The notes under the pieces are model-generated. The model searched no databases. It was not told the origin of the DNA and was given only the letters and a program-made list of their open reading frames with translations. Shown here in pieces: positions 34,346 through 45,774 of a stretch of 64,000 nucleotides of DNA. The translations under genes were made by a program, and so were the position numbers. Every line of letters starts with the position of its first letter. Position 1 is the stretch's first letter. The stretch comes from Omphiscola glabra (lineage: Eukaryota > Mollusca > Gastropoda > Lymnaeidae), in the NCBI GenBank assembly GCA_964017045.1, contig OZ024795.1:26279366-26343365 (forward strand), written 5' to 3'.

Positions 34346-35644
34346 ATAATTAATATCTCTTTGTTCGCTTAAGAAACATAAACTTCTAAAAACATCTAGC
34401 GGATATATGGAACTCCAGTAGAGGAACTAAATCTGGTGTCAGAAAAGGCTGATGAGAGAGCTGCATAGTGATGCCGGCATTACACTTTATAAGAGAAAAA
34501 TTACATGGAAACGTTTGAATAGATTGATCAAATAAACTGTGCAATTTGATACAATATCTAAAAGTTATTTTTAAAAAATAGAAAATCCTGTTTATCTGTT
34601 TTCCTTTGGATTATTTTTTCTATAATTTTTTTTTAACGACATTAATCCTCTGTAGCCCGTTTGATCTCAACTCACCGAGCCGTAAATACCTTTTGAACTT
34701 TTGAACTTTAGAATTGTTCCCCCAACCAGCCCCTGCCCTCACCCTTCATTACCTAGATAACAACAGCGTCGGCCTTTACAAGATGTAAACCATCGCGAAA
34801 GATGTAGAGACAGGAGGAGATATGCTGAAAGATTCTTTGAAAAGAATCAAATAGGTGGACGTACTTGATTGATATTTATTTATACGTACTCTTTCAGTTC
34901 TAAATGAAAACTAGATTTGTTTCTTCTACGTTTTTTTTTATTGAGAAAGAAGTCAATTTTAAAAAATGGAAGTGGGTTTGTATTTTCAGAATAAGCTGTT
35001 ATTTATTTATTTTTTATTTATATCACTAGTCATAAAGTTGTGTAACTCAAACGCTTCATCTCATTCCATGCCGTTTTGTTGTATACATTTTTGTCAGCCC
35101 GCTTGTATCGGCATTGATTTCTCTCCACAGTTTTACGAGACCCTATCCGCTAATGACCTACTGAAACTGAAAAGTTTCACTGTGACTAAAACTCGCATAT
35201 TTTTCCCCTTTTTAAATACTGTAGAGAACCTTGTCTCGTCTTTGTTCTACCTCCTTCCTATGTTAGTTGTTTGGATGATAACACTTGCTTCAACTGTCGC
35301 TCGTATTTCCACATACAAGTAACTGACAACTCGGCGATGGTTATAGTCTTTGCTTTTTTTTGCTCAGCTATTTGTCTCATATTTCTCTCGTCTCGCACTC
35401 AACTCTGACTGTCCCGGTCGTCTCTCTCTCTACTGTCCAGACTCGACTATCCTTCACTCCTATCTGGCGGAGTTCTCCCGACTGTCCGCTTCCTGTCCGG
35501 CTGAGCTTTTCCTTGTCCCATCTATCGATCCCCTTTTATAAGTCCACGAATTGTTCTTGGCACCTCTAGAGATTCATTCCTGGTATACTCTATTTCTACT
35601 TCTCTGTTAATCGAATAAACCTAACTCTTCCCTTCGTCTAAACT
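34346..35644. other. Unit 1 spacer before the retrotransposon
   Basis: I see no supportable gene. An ORF at 34,966-35,322 has a hydrophobic start but no other gene-like property. The stretch 35,380-35,540 is rich in CTGTCC/CTGTCCG words. TTTGAACTTTAGAAT near 34,690 recurs near 56,070. Confidence 0.5.
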
Positions 35645-35674
35645 GAAATATTACATTCATTGGAAAGGGCCGAG

Positions 35675-38600
35675 CTATTGCTCTTTTATGGCCCCGGCAA
35701 GTATAGTGCAGGCCTGCCTCATCTGGTGGGCAGTCCCGTAGATTAGACTCTCGACATGGTCGGCTGGGAGAACCCCAGTCACGCCAGTCGCCAGCGTTGA
35801 GCACTCGGCTAGTAGGTGCTCGATAGTCTCCGGTGCCAGCCCACAGTGGCGGCAGCTCGGGTCCCGCAATGGATGTAATCTATTCAGATAGCTGCGGGTA
35901 GGGCAATGCTCTGTTCTCATCTGGGTGGTGAGACTCTGGTGGTGGCGTTTACGACTCCACCACTCATCGCATTTGCGGTTGTTTTTAGGCATGTTCCGGT
36001 AAAGCTTACGGTCCGTGTTCCCCTGTTCCCATTCTTTTAGCCACTCCTCGTGGCAGAGGTCCTTGATCCAGGCTTGGGCCCCCAGTTGGGTCATTGGCCG
36101 GTTAAGTTGGGGCTGGGAAGAGCCTTGCCTCGCAAGACAGTCGGCTCTGTCTCGTGGTGGAATCCCCACATGTCCTGGGATCCATTGAAGGGTCACTTGC
36201 CTCCGTGAGACTGTATGTCTCGCACGAGCTCCATAATTGCATTCACCATTTTCGTGTTCATAGAGCTCCTTTTCACAATTTCCAGAGCACATTGTGAATC
36301 GGTGAACATTACGATGGGTGGAAGTGGTTTGCGTCTGGCTAGTCTACGGCGCACTTGTTTCAAGCCCATCAATATAGCCTCTATCTCTGCATCAGTTGCA
36401 GTGCTATTTGTGCCTGAAATCTCCTCAGCTGGAGGTATCCCCTTAGGATACTGAATGAGTGCACCGTAGCCCGCCCGCTTTTCGCTGGCGAGATAGGAGC
36501 CGTCTGTGAAGACTTGTACCATGTCGTCTCCAAAGGCCTCAATTGTCTCTAGTGCGGCTCCCTTTTTCTCATTTTGGGTGCTCGACTTAGTAACTGCTGT
36601 GTGTGACAGGGTCAGACGAACATCAGGCGGTTCGCAGCTATCCAGTGGGGATCTCTCCTGGATCAGTCGTATTTTCTCCCTGTTTTCTGGTAAAGGGTGC
36701 TTTTCCTCGAGTGCATAGACCGCATCCATGAAGGAGGGTCTCTTAAGCCTTGTCCTCTTTACCCAACGGTCTTGGAGTTGAAAACAGGGTTCCGTCTTTT
36801 CCATTCGACGGTAGCGTTCCACGGTCGTTAGGATAGCCTTGTCCCTCCTGATGTTTAGTGGTTCTATGTCTGAGATAATTTCCACAGCAGCCGTGGGTGT
36901 GGTACGTAACGCGCCGCATACAAATCTGAGAGCTAGATTTTGTATCCGATCCAGGCTCTCTAGAGCTGTACGGCTTGCGAAAGTCTGAAACGGGAGGCTG
37001 TAGTCAATGGCACCTCTTACACTCCCGAGATAGAGAGCTCTCAGGAGTCTTGCATCGGCTCCCCAGGTAGTGCTGGCAAGTTTTTTGACCAGGCTGAGTT
37101 TCGACGTGGCTCGAGCGCCGAGTTCCCGTACATGGTTATGTAGCTGGAGTTTCTGGTCCAGCTTGATTCCCAGATACGTGGGTGATTTGTCCCATTTTAA
37201 TGACTTCCCGCAGATGTGAAGATCAATTTCTTCTTTGAGCACTTTCCTACCGTTTGTGAACAATGTGTATACGGTCTTCTCCGCATTCACCACCAATCTC
37301 CATTTCCGAGCATAGGCCTGTATCTCTGTGAGGTCTTTTTGCAGCCGGCTCTGCAACTGCTGGACGGATTTGCCAGAGCTCCAGATTGCCAAATCATCTG
37401 CGAACATTGTGTTCTTTGTTACCAAATGTGACTGCAGGTCGTGCACGTACGCCAGGAACAAGGTGCAGCTCAAGGCCGACCCCTGTGGGAGCCCGTCCTC
37501 GAGTGCACGCATGTTCGAAACCTTGTCCTCTACACGGGTGGATATCGTACGATTTGATAGAAAAGAATGAATCCACCTGTGCATGTTGGCTGTTACACCG
37601 AGCTGGTGCAACTTGTACAGCAGACCTGCCCTCCAGACTTTATCGTAGGCGTTCTGGAGGTCAAAGAACACTGCGACAGTATGGTTCTTCATCTGAAGCT
37701 CATTGGTGGTGCTTTGGATAAACTGGATCACTTGATCCATAGGCTGCCTCCCCTTGCGGAAGCCGCCCTGGTTGGTAGGGATGCTCTTGGTTCGTTCCAA
37801 GAACCAGTAGAGTCTTGCGTTCACCATTCGCTCTGCTACTTTTCCCAAACACGATGTGAGGGAAATAGGCCGGTAGCTAGACAACTGGTCACTTGGTTTC
37901 CCCTCTTTGGGAATAGGGACAATCACCGCTTTCTGCCACGCCTTTGGCAAGGCGCCTGTTGTCCAGGTTTTGTTGACAAAGTCTAGTAATGTTCTTTTTC
38001 CCGTTTTGCCCAAATGGGTGAGCATTTCATTACAGACTTTGTCGGGTCCTGGAGCTTTACCTGATTTGCACTTTCCTAGGGCCGTTTGCAACTCGGCCAT
38101 TGTAAAGGGTGCCGTGAAAACCTCTTGGTGTGGGCCCACTCGTTGGGCTCTGCTTCCAGCCTTTCGGAGTTTCCTGATGGTCCGGCTTTCGTCAGTGTCT
38201 CTGGCACTTTTGCTCACCTTAGCAAAATAACGGTTAAGCGCTTCCGCGCGCTTAGCACAGCTAGCTTCTGTGCCAGTTGGCGTTTTAAGGGGGCGGATGT
38301 TCCGCTGCTTCTCCATGCCAGAGAGATTATCTAGTAATCGCCAGACCTTCCTTCCGTCCGAAAGGTTGAGGTTTCCACACGTAGTTTCCCACTTGGACTT
38401 TTTTGCCCTAAAGACTTCGGCACGGACTTGGGCCGTCAAAAGGTTATACGCTGCTCGAGCTGCAGGTGTTTTACTCTTGGCGGCTTTCTTCCGTGCTTTC
38501 GCTCTTTTCTCCACCAGCGCCTTCAGAGTCTTGTTCCAGTACGGTCTGAAGGTTTGTTTTCCGTTTGTTCTCGGAATTGCTCTCCTTGCCGCCTCGAGAA

Positions 38601-39429
38601 TCTTGCTTATGAGGAGCTCGTACTCCACATGTAGATCATTCGGTCTTGTGGCATGGGTTTCAGCCAAGCTGGCTTCGACCTCTGTTTCGTATTGAGCCCA
38701 GTTTGCTTTACGAAACTGATAGTGCCTTTTCCGAAGGCGTGCCTTGGTGGTAGCTAACAAAATTCGTAGGAGGATCGGTTTATGATCGCTCCCAACCTCA
38801 TCCAAGACCTCCAGACTGAGCTTGGACTCAAGGTCCGCTGAGATAAGCGTCAGATCCGGGCGGGACTCCGTACTTAGTCCTGTATGCAATAGTGTGGGCA
38901 CACTATTTTCGTCTTGTAAGCGAATGAGGTTGGTAGTGAGGCACAGATCCTCCACGTAACGTCCCGATGCGTTACGTTCAACATACCCCCAGTCCGGTGA
39001 CTGGGCGTTGAAGTCCCCAGCAATTATTTTCCTTTGAAAATTTATATTATCACCGATCGGAAGACTGATCGGGTTACGGGGTGTGTTGTAAACATTGGTT
39101 ATTTCAAAGAACTGTCTGTTTTTGAATATTTTGATGGTGAGGGTGTCAGTGCCTTGGCACGACTTCGCCTCAAGCAGTTCCATCGGTAGGGAATTTTTGA
39201 CTGCTGTGGCCAGACCTCTGCAATTTCTGCACTTGCATTGGTAGAGGGAGTAACCAGTAATATGAAATTTCTTACCTTTCAATAGAGTTTCCTGGAAGAG
39301 CGCCACGTCCACGTCCCACTCGTGGAGCAGCTTGGTGATCTCTCCTCCCTTCTGTCTTATGCCACAGACATTCAATTGTATAATCGATAGGTAAGTGGGG
39401 GGGGCGACCCTTGGCGCCACGCATGCCAC
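35675..39429 (-). pseudogene. Retrotransposon ORF2: endonuclease, reverse transcriptase, RNase H, one frameshift
   Basis: From 39,429 down to 36,193 one frame runs for 1078 codons. The endonuclease occupies about residues 1-225 (LNVCGIRQK, FQETLL, GDFNAQSPDWG, SDHKPI). The reverse transcriptase occupies about 430-700 (SYRPISLTSCLGK, FFDLQNAYDKVW, LPQGSALSC, catalytic FADD). RNase H begins near 960 (FTDGSYL, AEIEAI, FTDSQCAL). A one-base loss near 36,199 shifts the frame. The next frame (to 35,675) continues directly with WIPGHVGIPPRDRADCLA and a C-terminal zinc-knuckle-like CRHCG...HLLAEC. With only one break, this is a young copy. Confidence 0.85.
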
Positions 39430-39688
39430 GTTCAGTAATTTTGTCCCCCGTCAGCCTGTCCCCCGACGCTGACGGAAGAGGATTTTGGATTTCCAACCCA
39501 GGGGCAGTGATCTCGTCCCCCGCTAGCCTGTCCCCGGACACTAGCGAAGAAGGCAGTGACTGAGTTGCCAGCTCCATGTTTGATAATCTAATCGTACTAC
39601 ACATACTTGCCATATGACTTGTGAGTCTGGGAAGAACGCTTCCCACCCCCTTAAGGGCTAGCTTTGCGTCGCTAGCCCTCTTTCCCAA
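39272..39688 (-). other. Short ORF upstream of and overlapping ORF2
   Basis: A 138-codon frame overlaps the ORF2 start by about 158 bases. It could be the tail of ORF1 or an accidental frame: it has no CCHC or coiled-coil signature. Confidence 0.25.
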
Positions 39689-40067
39689 GGGGTCATTCGG
39701 TCGGGACGTTAGGCATTGAGCCGGGTTGTTTGGTTTCAGGTGGTCACGTCCACCCTACTTGTCTGCCACGCCACGTAGAGGCACAACCCTTGTGGACTCC
39801 TCCGAGTTTCCTCGAAGACGCTGCCGCTTACGCAGCACAGCTTCGTCTAAACTAGCCACTCCCATTGCATTCTAATGTCTTGATTTATTCTAGTGTCACT
39901 GTCCAAGTCGTGCTTTTCTCGGTAAGTGTACAATCTGATAAGCGTGGTAATTGGTCAGCCATCGTACTGCTGGTTTCGCAATCACCCATGTACCTGTGAC
40001 CTCGACCTTCCAATGTCTTTGTTCACTTTGCTGTCACTGTAACATGTCGATACATTTATTGTCATTT

Positions 40068-42630
40068 AGAAGACATAAAATGTTTACAAAAGACATCTTA
40101 TATTTATTAATGTGTGTTTTTTTTAGTGAAATCGTATAAAAATAAAGTTTAAATTTTCCAATAATCAGTTGATTGAAATGTTTATTTGAAATTTCCTCTT
40201 CGATATACTTTAAGGTGTTATTTGTTTGTTTTTTTGCTTGTTTCAAAATTAATAAAGAAGATTCTTTTCTAAAACGAGAACCAACAAAATTGGAATTGTC
40301 ATGTTAATCGAAAGTTCATAAATACTTTTTTTTAAATTTCTTATGGATTCTTATCGTTTTTTTTTAAAACATTTTTTTTTAAAAGTGCGAGCACATTATT
40401 CTTATATTTAACAGAGAAAAGCTGTCGGGAATTTAATAAATATCTGCTAAGAATTTTGAAAAAAAACAAACCAACTCTTGTTAGTCAGGAAACTGTGTTA
40501 TCAAAGTAGCCTACTTAAAGAAAACACAAACGATTTCGATTTAAGAGTAATTAATAAAACCTGCACTAGGCCTATTTGTATATGCCTTTTAAGTTGTTCA
40601 TTTGTCAATAAACTAATTATTAATTTTTTAAGTTGTCATTTTATCTAGCTCAACACACATGGAATCTAGTATATTAAAATTTATTATAATAATAACTAAA
40701 TTTTTAAAGCATGATGTCTTCATACAATTTTTAATTAACACCTATCAATACTTTAAAGTGATGCTTTATAATGAAAAAAGAATGTGAAAATAGATTACAC
40801 ATGTTTTATACTTAAGAAATACATAAATATTTTTTAGCAATTTCTCTTTGATATTAAGGGTAGTTTAATTCAATTCTATTGAACAGTTGAAACTCATGAC
40901 TTTGCAAATAAATAAATACATTGAAAAAACGAAATATGTTGACATCGTGAAGTAAGAATTCGGGTTATACTCAGGAATGGCAAATATTCAGTACTGAATA
41001 ATCGAACAGTACAAGCCTCCAGCGAGGCAATCACTAAATTATTAATGCAATGTCTAGTAAATTAATGTTTAATTAAATTAGTAAATTAATCTTTAATGAA
41101 ACGCTAAATTAATTAATCAATGTCTACTGAAACACGAAATTATTAAATCAATCAATGTCTAGTGAATCACTATCAATGTTTAATTAAATTATTAAAATAA
41201 TGTTTAGTTTTATAAGCAATTATTAAATCAGTGTTTGGTAAATTTCAAAATTAGTAAATTAACATTTAGTGTAACACTGAATTAGTAAATTATGTTTACT
41301 GGAAAACTTAATTATTAAGTCAATGTCTAGTGAATCACTAACTTAAAAAATACAATGTTTAGTGAAACAGTAAATTAGTAAATCAATATTATAGTGAAAT
41401 AGTAAATTAGTAAATCAATGTTGTAGTTAAACACTAAATTAGTAAATCAATGTTGTAGTGAAACACTAAATTAGTAAATCAATGTTGTAATTAAACACTA
41501 AATTAGTAAATCAATGTTGTAGTGAAACACTAAATTAGTAAATCAATGTTGTAGTGAAACACTAAATTAGTAAATCAATGTTGTAATTAAACACTAAATT
41601 AGTAAATCAATGTTGTAGTGAAACACTAAATTAGTAAATCAATGTTGTAGTGAAACACTAAATTAGTAAATCAATGTTGTAGTGGAACACTAAATTAGCA
41701 AATCAATGTTGTAGTGTAACTTAAAATAGTAAATCAATGTTGTAGTGAAACACTAAATTAGTAAATCAATGTTGTAGTGGAACACTAAATTAGCAAATCA
41801 ATGTTGTAGTGTAACTTAAAATAGTAAATCAATGTTGTAGTGGAACACTAAATTAGTAAATCAATGTTGTAGTGAGACACTAAATTAGTAAATAAATGTT
41901 GTAGTGTAACTTAAAATAGTAAATTAATGTTGTAGGGAAAAGCTAAATTAGTAAATCAATGTTGTAGTGAAACACTAAATTAGTAAATCAATGTTGTAGT
42001 GAAACACTAAATTAGTGGACAGCTCATTCAAATACCAAAAAATACCTCCGACATCCACAGTCTCCGGCAACACAGTTAAATCTCACGATATTATTTGATC
42101 CACGAGTTAACAAGATGTCGGGTTTGCAAACACTTGGCTTCAGTTGACACAGGGACGGATCTCCAACGCTTGCGTGGCTCGACTCCATCACATAGACCAC
42201 GAGACGCTGATCCTTGATAAGCCATCACAGCTGAGGGAATTTTTGTCTCCGCGAATCTTTGACCCAGCGTCCCAATCTGAAGCAGAAAACAGTTCGGTTG
42301 TTGTTTGTTAGAGTGAATTTGTTTTTTATTAGTGTGTTGGTTTTTTTTGTTGTTGGTTTTTTTAAATCTAGAAAGCATTTTGATGAACATATGATGGAAT
42401 TTGTTCATTTCCCGCGCTTCAACAAGTGAACTTTGTATCTTAATATTACCTTCTGATGCTTGGGGCTTAATAATCAGGTTTTTACTGGGAAGTTCGTCTC
42501 TCTCCACAGGAAAGTAAATATTTTATTCAAGGCTAGTAATTTATTTCTCTCTGTCTCTCTCTCACAATGTACAAAATATGTATTACTAAATGTTAAGTTT
42601 CATTATAGAAACATTTTTAGTATCATATTC

Positions 42631-42665
<35 letters not shown>

Positions 42666-42824
42666 ACCCTCTCTCTCTCACTCTCTTTCACTCTCTCTCT
42701 CTGTCTCGCTCTCTCTCTCTCACTCCCTCACCACCCCTCTCTCCCTCTCTCTCTCTCTCCCTCCCTGTCTCTTTCTCTCTCTCTATATATATATATATAT
42801 ATCTCCCCCTCTCTCTCTCTCTCG

Positions 42825-42863
<39 letters not shown>

Positions 42864-42890
42864 CCCTCTCTCTCTCTGTATATATATATA
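40068..42890. repeat. Segmental duplication block B
   Basis: This block matches 53,174-55,660 (block B') in order and orientation: AGAAGACATAA-ATGTTTACA start, AT-rich unique DNA, the 32-bp minisatellite, GGACAGCTCATTCAAATACC, the GATCTCCAACGCTTGCGTGG region, and the CT/TA microsatellites at the end. I see no gene in it. Confidence 0.88.
41330..42017. repeat. 32-bp minisatellite in block B, about 20 copies
   Basis: The unit GTGAAACACTAAATTAGTAA plus ATCAATGTTGTA, with degenerate relatives extending upstream to about 41,040. Confidence 0.93.
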
Positions 42891-42893
42891 AAA
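42544..42893. repeat. CT-rich microsatellite with TA tracts
   Basis: Long (CT)n interrupted by CCCT and GTCT, alternating with (TA)n runs. It marks the downstream end of block B. Confidence 0.95.
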
Positions 42894-44180
42894 TAAATTA
42901 AGTTATTTTGGATTTAATCATTTTAACAACACTTAATTCTGAACGTAGCGATTTCAAACATATTTTAAAAGAAGGTTTTCGGTGCGCTTTGTTGTTGGTT
43001 TTGTGCAAGCATTTCAAATAAATATTTATTCCGTGTCCTCTCAAAAAATACTTCAATTAAATTTTTTCAACAAAAAAAATTACCTGTTTAATGCAATAAA
43101 ATTATTTGATTATAGGGAAATGGATGTTGTACCATTTGTACAACATTCGTTGCGCGATGAATTGGGTATTGAATATTAGATTAGAATTATCCCTCAGTTC
43201 AAGTGCGCATGTTAAGAAAGCTTTGTCCTATCTAGGGTCTTACAATTATAGAGGTTCTTTTATTAAATTTTAGTACCAACGGTATTTAGTAGATGTATGC
43301 GTGTTGGGGTTGGGGGGGGGGGAGAAGAATAGCTTCAAATGAGCACTTAATAAAACTACATCACTGAACGGGTGGGTGCATTGGTCTTTGTGTTGTTTTT
43401 TTCTTAAGAATTGACGGGAGGAAATTTCAGAAAACTGTTTTTCGTGGGTAAAATGGGGGGGGGGGGGAAGAGGATTTGGGACTGACCCAATGTACGTCAC
43501 TGATTAAGATCATAAGCTACAATTATCAAGTCCATGGTGGAAAAAATATGATTAAATGTTAAAATAAAAAAATATTGTGAACTTGACCGGCCTTTGGTAC
43601 ACGCAAAGCAGGCACCTGTCTGGGGCGCCAAAGTCTAGCAGCGACTTGACCGGCCTTTGGTACATGCAAACAGGCAACTGTCTGGGGCGCCAAATTCTAG
43701 GGTCGTCATTTTGATCCTAAAAAGTGTAAAAACTCAATTCATTGAAAATGTATTTTGTATAATTAAAGAATCCGATTCTGTTGATTGGCTATACAGTGAC
43801 AATATTTTTTTACAACCGACAATGCTGAGTGGTATAACACTTGTATTTAAGTAAAATCATAGGACAGCACAAACAAATTGGTTAGACATGTTTTGACTGT
43901 TTAAAATAATAAGTGGGAGTTTATTCACACTACCTTTAGTGGAATGCTGAATTTTGTGGCGGCTGACTACAACCATTTTAATTTGAAGACTAGGGAAAAT
44001 GTATTTAAAAAGAAAAGAAAAGGATAATTAATAACAAGGACATTTTAAAAACACTTTATGGAAAGCCCTCACATCTCTTTAAGTGAGTTTTGTTTCTTGG
44101 CTACAGTTAGCGAGCCGATTGTATAGTTTTTAAATTATTTTTAAAAAAATCATAAACCGAATTTTAAGTATGACAATTTA
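42894..44180. other. Spacer between units 1 and 2
   Basis: AT-rich DNA with two long G runs (near 43,311 and 43,457) and a roughly 66-bp tandem duplication (about 43,577-43,700) of ACTTGACCGGCCTTTGGTAC...CTGTCTGGGGCGCCAAA. No gene seen. Confidence 0.55.
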
Positions 44181-44359
44181 TACGAACATTATTATTAACT
44201 ATTTAAAATTTGAGGGGGGAAATTAAGCTACGTTTTAAATTATTTGAGGTACTTATTGTCAATGTGGTGTCACAATTATATTGTCTAAATAAAACTAATT
44301 GATCATTTTTTATATTAAACTTGTTCGAAGTGAGTTTTATTAAGTCTTGTTTTTGGATA

Positions 44360-44650
44360 ACCAATGTTAGTGCTGTCTGGGGTGAGCCTAGATAAGTACT
44401 GCCAGGGGCGGCCTAATGTTAGTGCTGTCTTGGGTGGGCCTAGATAAGTGCTGCCAAGGGCAGCCTAATGTTAGTGCTGTCTGGGGTGGGCCTAGATAAG
44501 TGCTGCCAAGGGCAGCCTAATGTTAGTGCTGTCTGGGGTGGGCCTAGATAAGTGCTGCCAGGGGCGGCCTAATGTTAGTGCTGTCTGGTGTGGGCTAATA
44601 TTAATGCTGTATGGGGTGGGCTAATTTTAGTGCTGTATGTGGTGGGCCTA
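44360..44650. repeat. 52-bp minisatellite, about 5 copies
   Basis: The unit TAATGTTAGTGCTGTCTGGG, then GTGGGCCTAGATAAGTGCTG and CCAAGGGCAGCC. The GGGCC-AGATAAGTGCT core is shared with the array at 29.4 kb. Confidence 0.92.
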
Positions 44651-45774
44651 GTTTTGAAACTACCCATACAAATGAATAAAATACAACAACTCTGCTGTTT
44701 ACCAAAAACACTTTTAAGGTGAACCACACCACCAACCATTGTCGAACCGTGTTCCTACGCCAATCGACTGCCTATAATGAAAAAATTCACTGTAGCTAAA
44801 ACAGTGTTGAATTTAGCAGATGAATTTTTTTCTCTGCCTCAATAGGTCGTTAAAAACATTTTGAAAAATCACTTTTCCAAACTAAGGGTAGCATCCATAT
44901 CTGAAACTCTGGCCAGGTCTATAATGTATTTTTTTTATTTTATTATGTTTTATGTACACACGCTGTCATGAAAGAAATCACAATTTAACGCCCTTAAATG
45001 TGAACCGTTAAGACTATGCCTGGATGTCAGAGCTTAGGTCCTGCAGCCCCTGCAGTCCCAGGGAGCCTCGGATATTTAGAGGCCAAAAGTTGTGATTTGA
45101 GAGGGGAAAAAAGTATCAACTTTGAAATGCAAGGGACATATAACCGAAAAATAATAGAGTAATTTATTTTCAAATTTTATTGACTTTTCTAAACTGAAGT
45201 GAATTTAAATATATTCAAGTGGAGATTTGACTCACATCTATGGTTATGCTGTTAATTGATGTTAACAGTCTACTTGCTTTTGGCGATGGCATCGGAACTT
45301 ATTTTGCACGACATCCAGAAAAATTTTGCCATTAGAACATTGCACTAGCTATTGTGCAAATTACAAATATAAACAATTTATTGCTTGCTGAAATTCGGAA
45401 TTTGGTCTTGTCAGATTTCCACATTTTCAATAAAAAGCCTCTTTAATTACAACATTATAGTTTTCAGTTTTTCTATATGAAATATACCTAATAATTACAT
45501 TTTATTTTTTAGATGCATTTGTCTGAATAAGACTTTGCTATATTAGGACTCCTTTCTTCAGTCTTCTCCAGCAGCACATTTTTTAATGAGGAATGGGCGC
45601 TAAAATTTAGAACTGACTGGGGCGCCAAAGTTGCTAAACCCGCCTCTGATTGTAAAATACGAAATACAATTGATTTTAACTTTGCCTTCATGGTTTATTA
45701 TGAATTTTCTCTTCACAATTTATTGAAATTTGCCTGAAAACCTTGAATCAATGTAAGCAACTAAATAGCATCAT

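Larger units (their letters stand above)
35632..39853 (-). mobile_element. Non-LTR retrotransposon (EN-RT-RNase H) with 13-bp target duplication
   Basis: The 4.2-kb element lies between perfect 13-bp direct repeats CTTCGTCTAAACT (35,632-35,644 and 39,841-39,853), so its ends can be placed at 35,645 and 39,840. On the minus strand it starts CTGTGCTGCGTAAGC and ends TGTAATATTTC without a long poly-A tail. It is clearly more GC-rich than the DNA around it. It has APE-type endonuclease, reverse transcriptase and RNase H, an order typical of the I superfamily. No full ORF1 is visible in the about 410 bases before the main ORF, so it is either 5'-truncated or lacks ORF1. Block B' has no counterpart insertion. 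Confidence 0.88.

Noticed and set aside
34966..35322. 118-codon plus-strand ORF with hydrophobic ends
   Set aside because: No conserved motif, no counterpart in unit 2, and no promoter or splice context that I can defend.
37216..38695. Several plus-strand ORFs of 70-141 codons
   Set aside because: Antisense shadows of the GC-rich retrotransposon ORF2.
42460..42901. Ser/Leu- and Ile/Tyr-rich ORFs
   Set aside because: Translation of CT and TA microsatellites.
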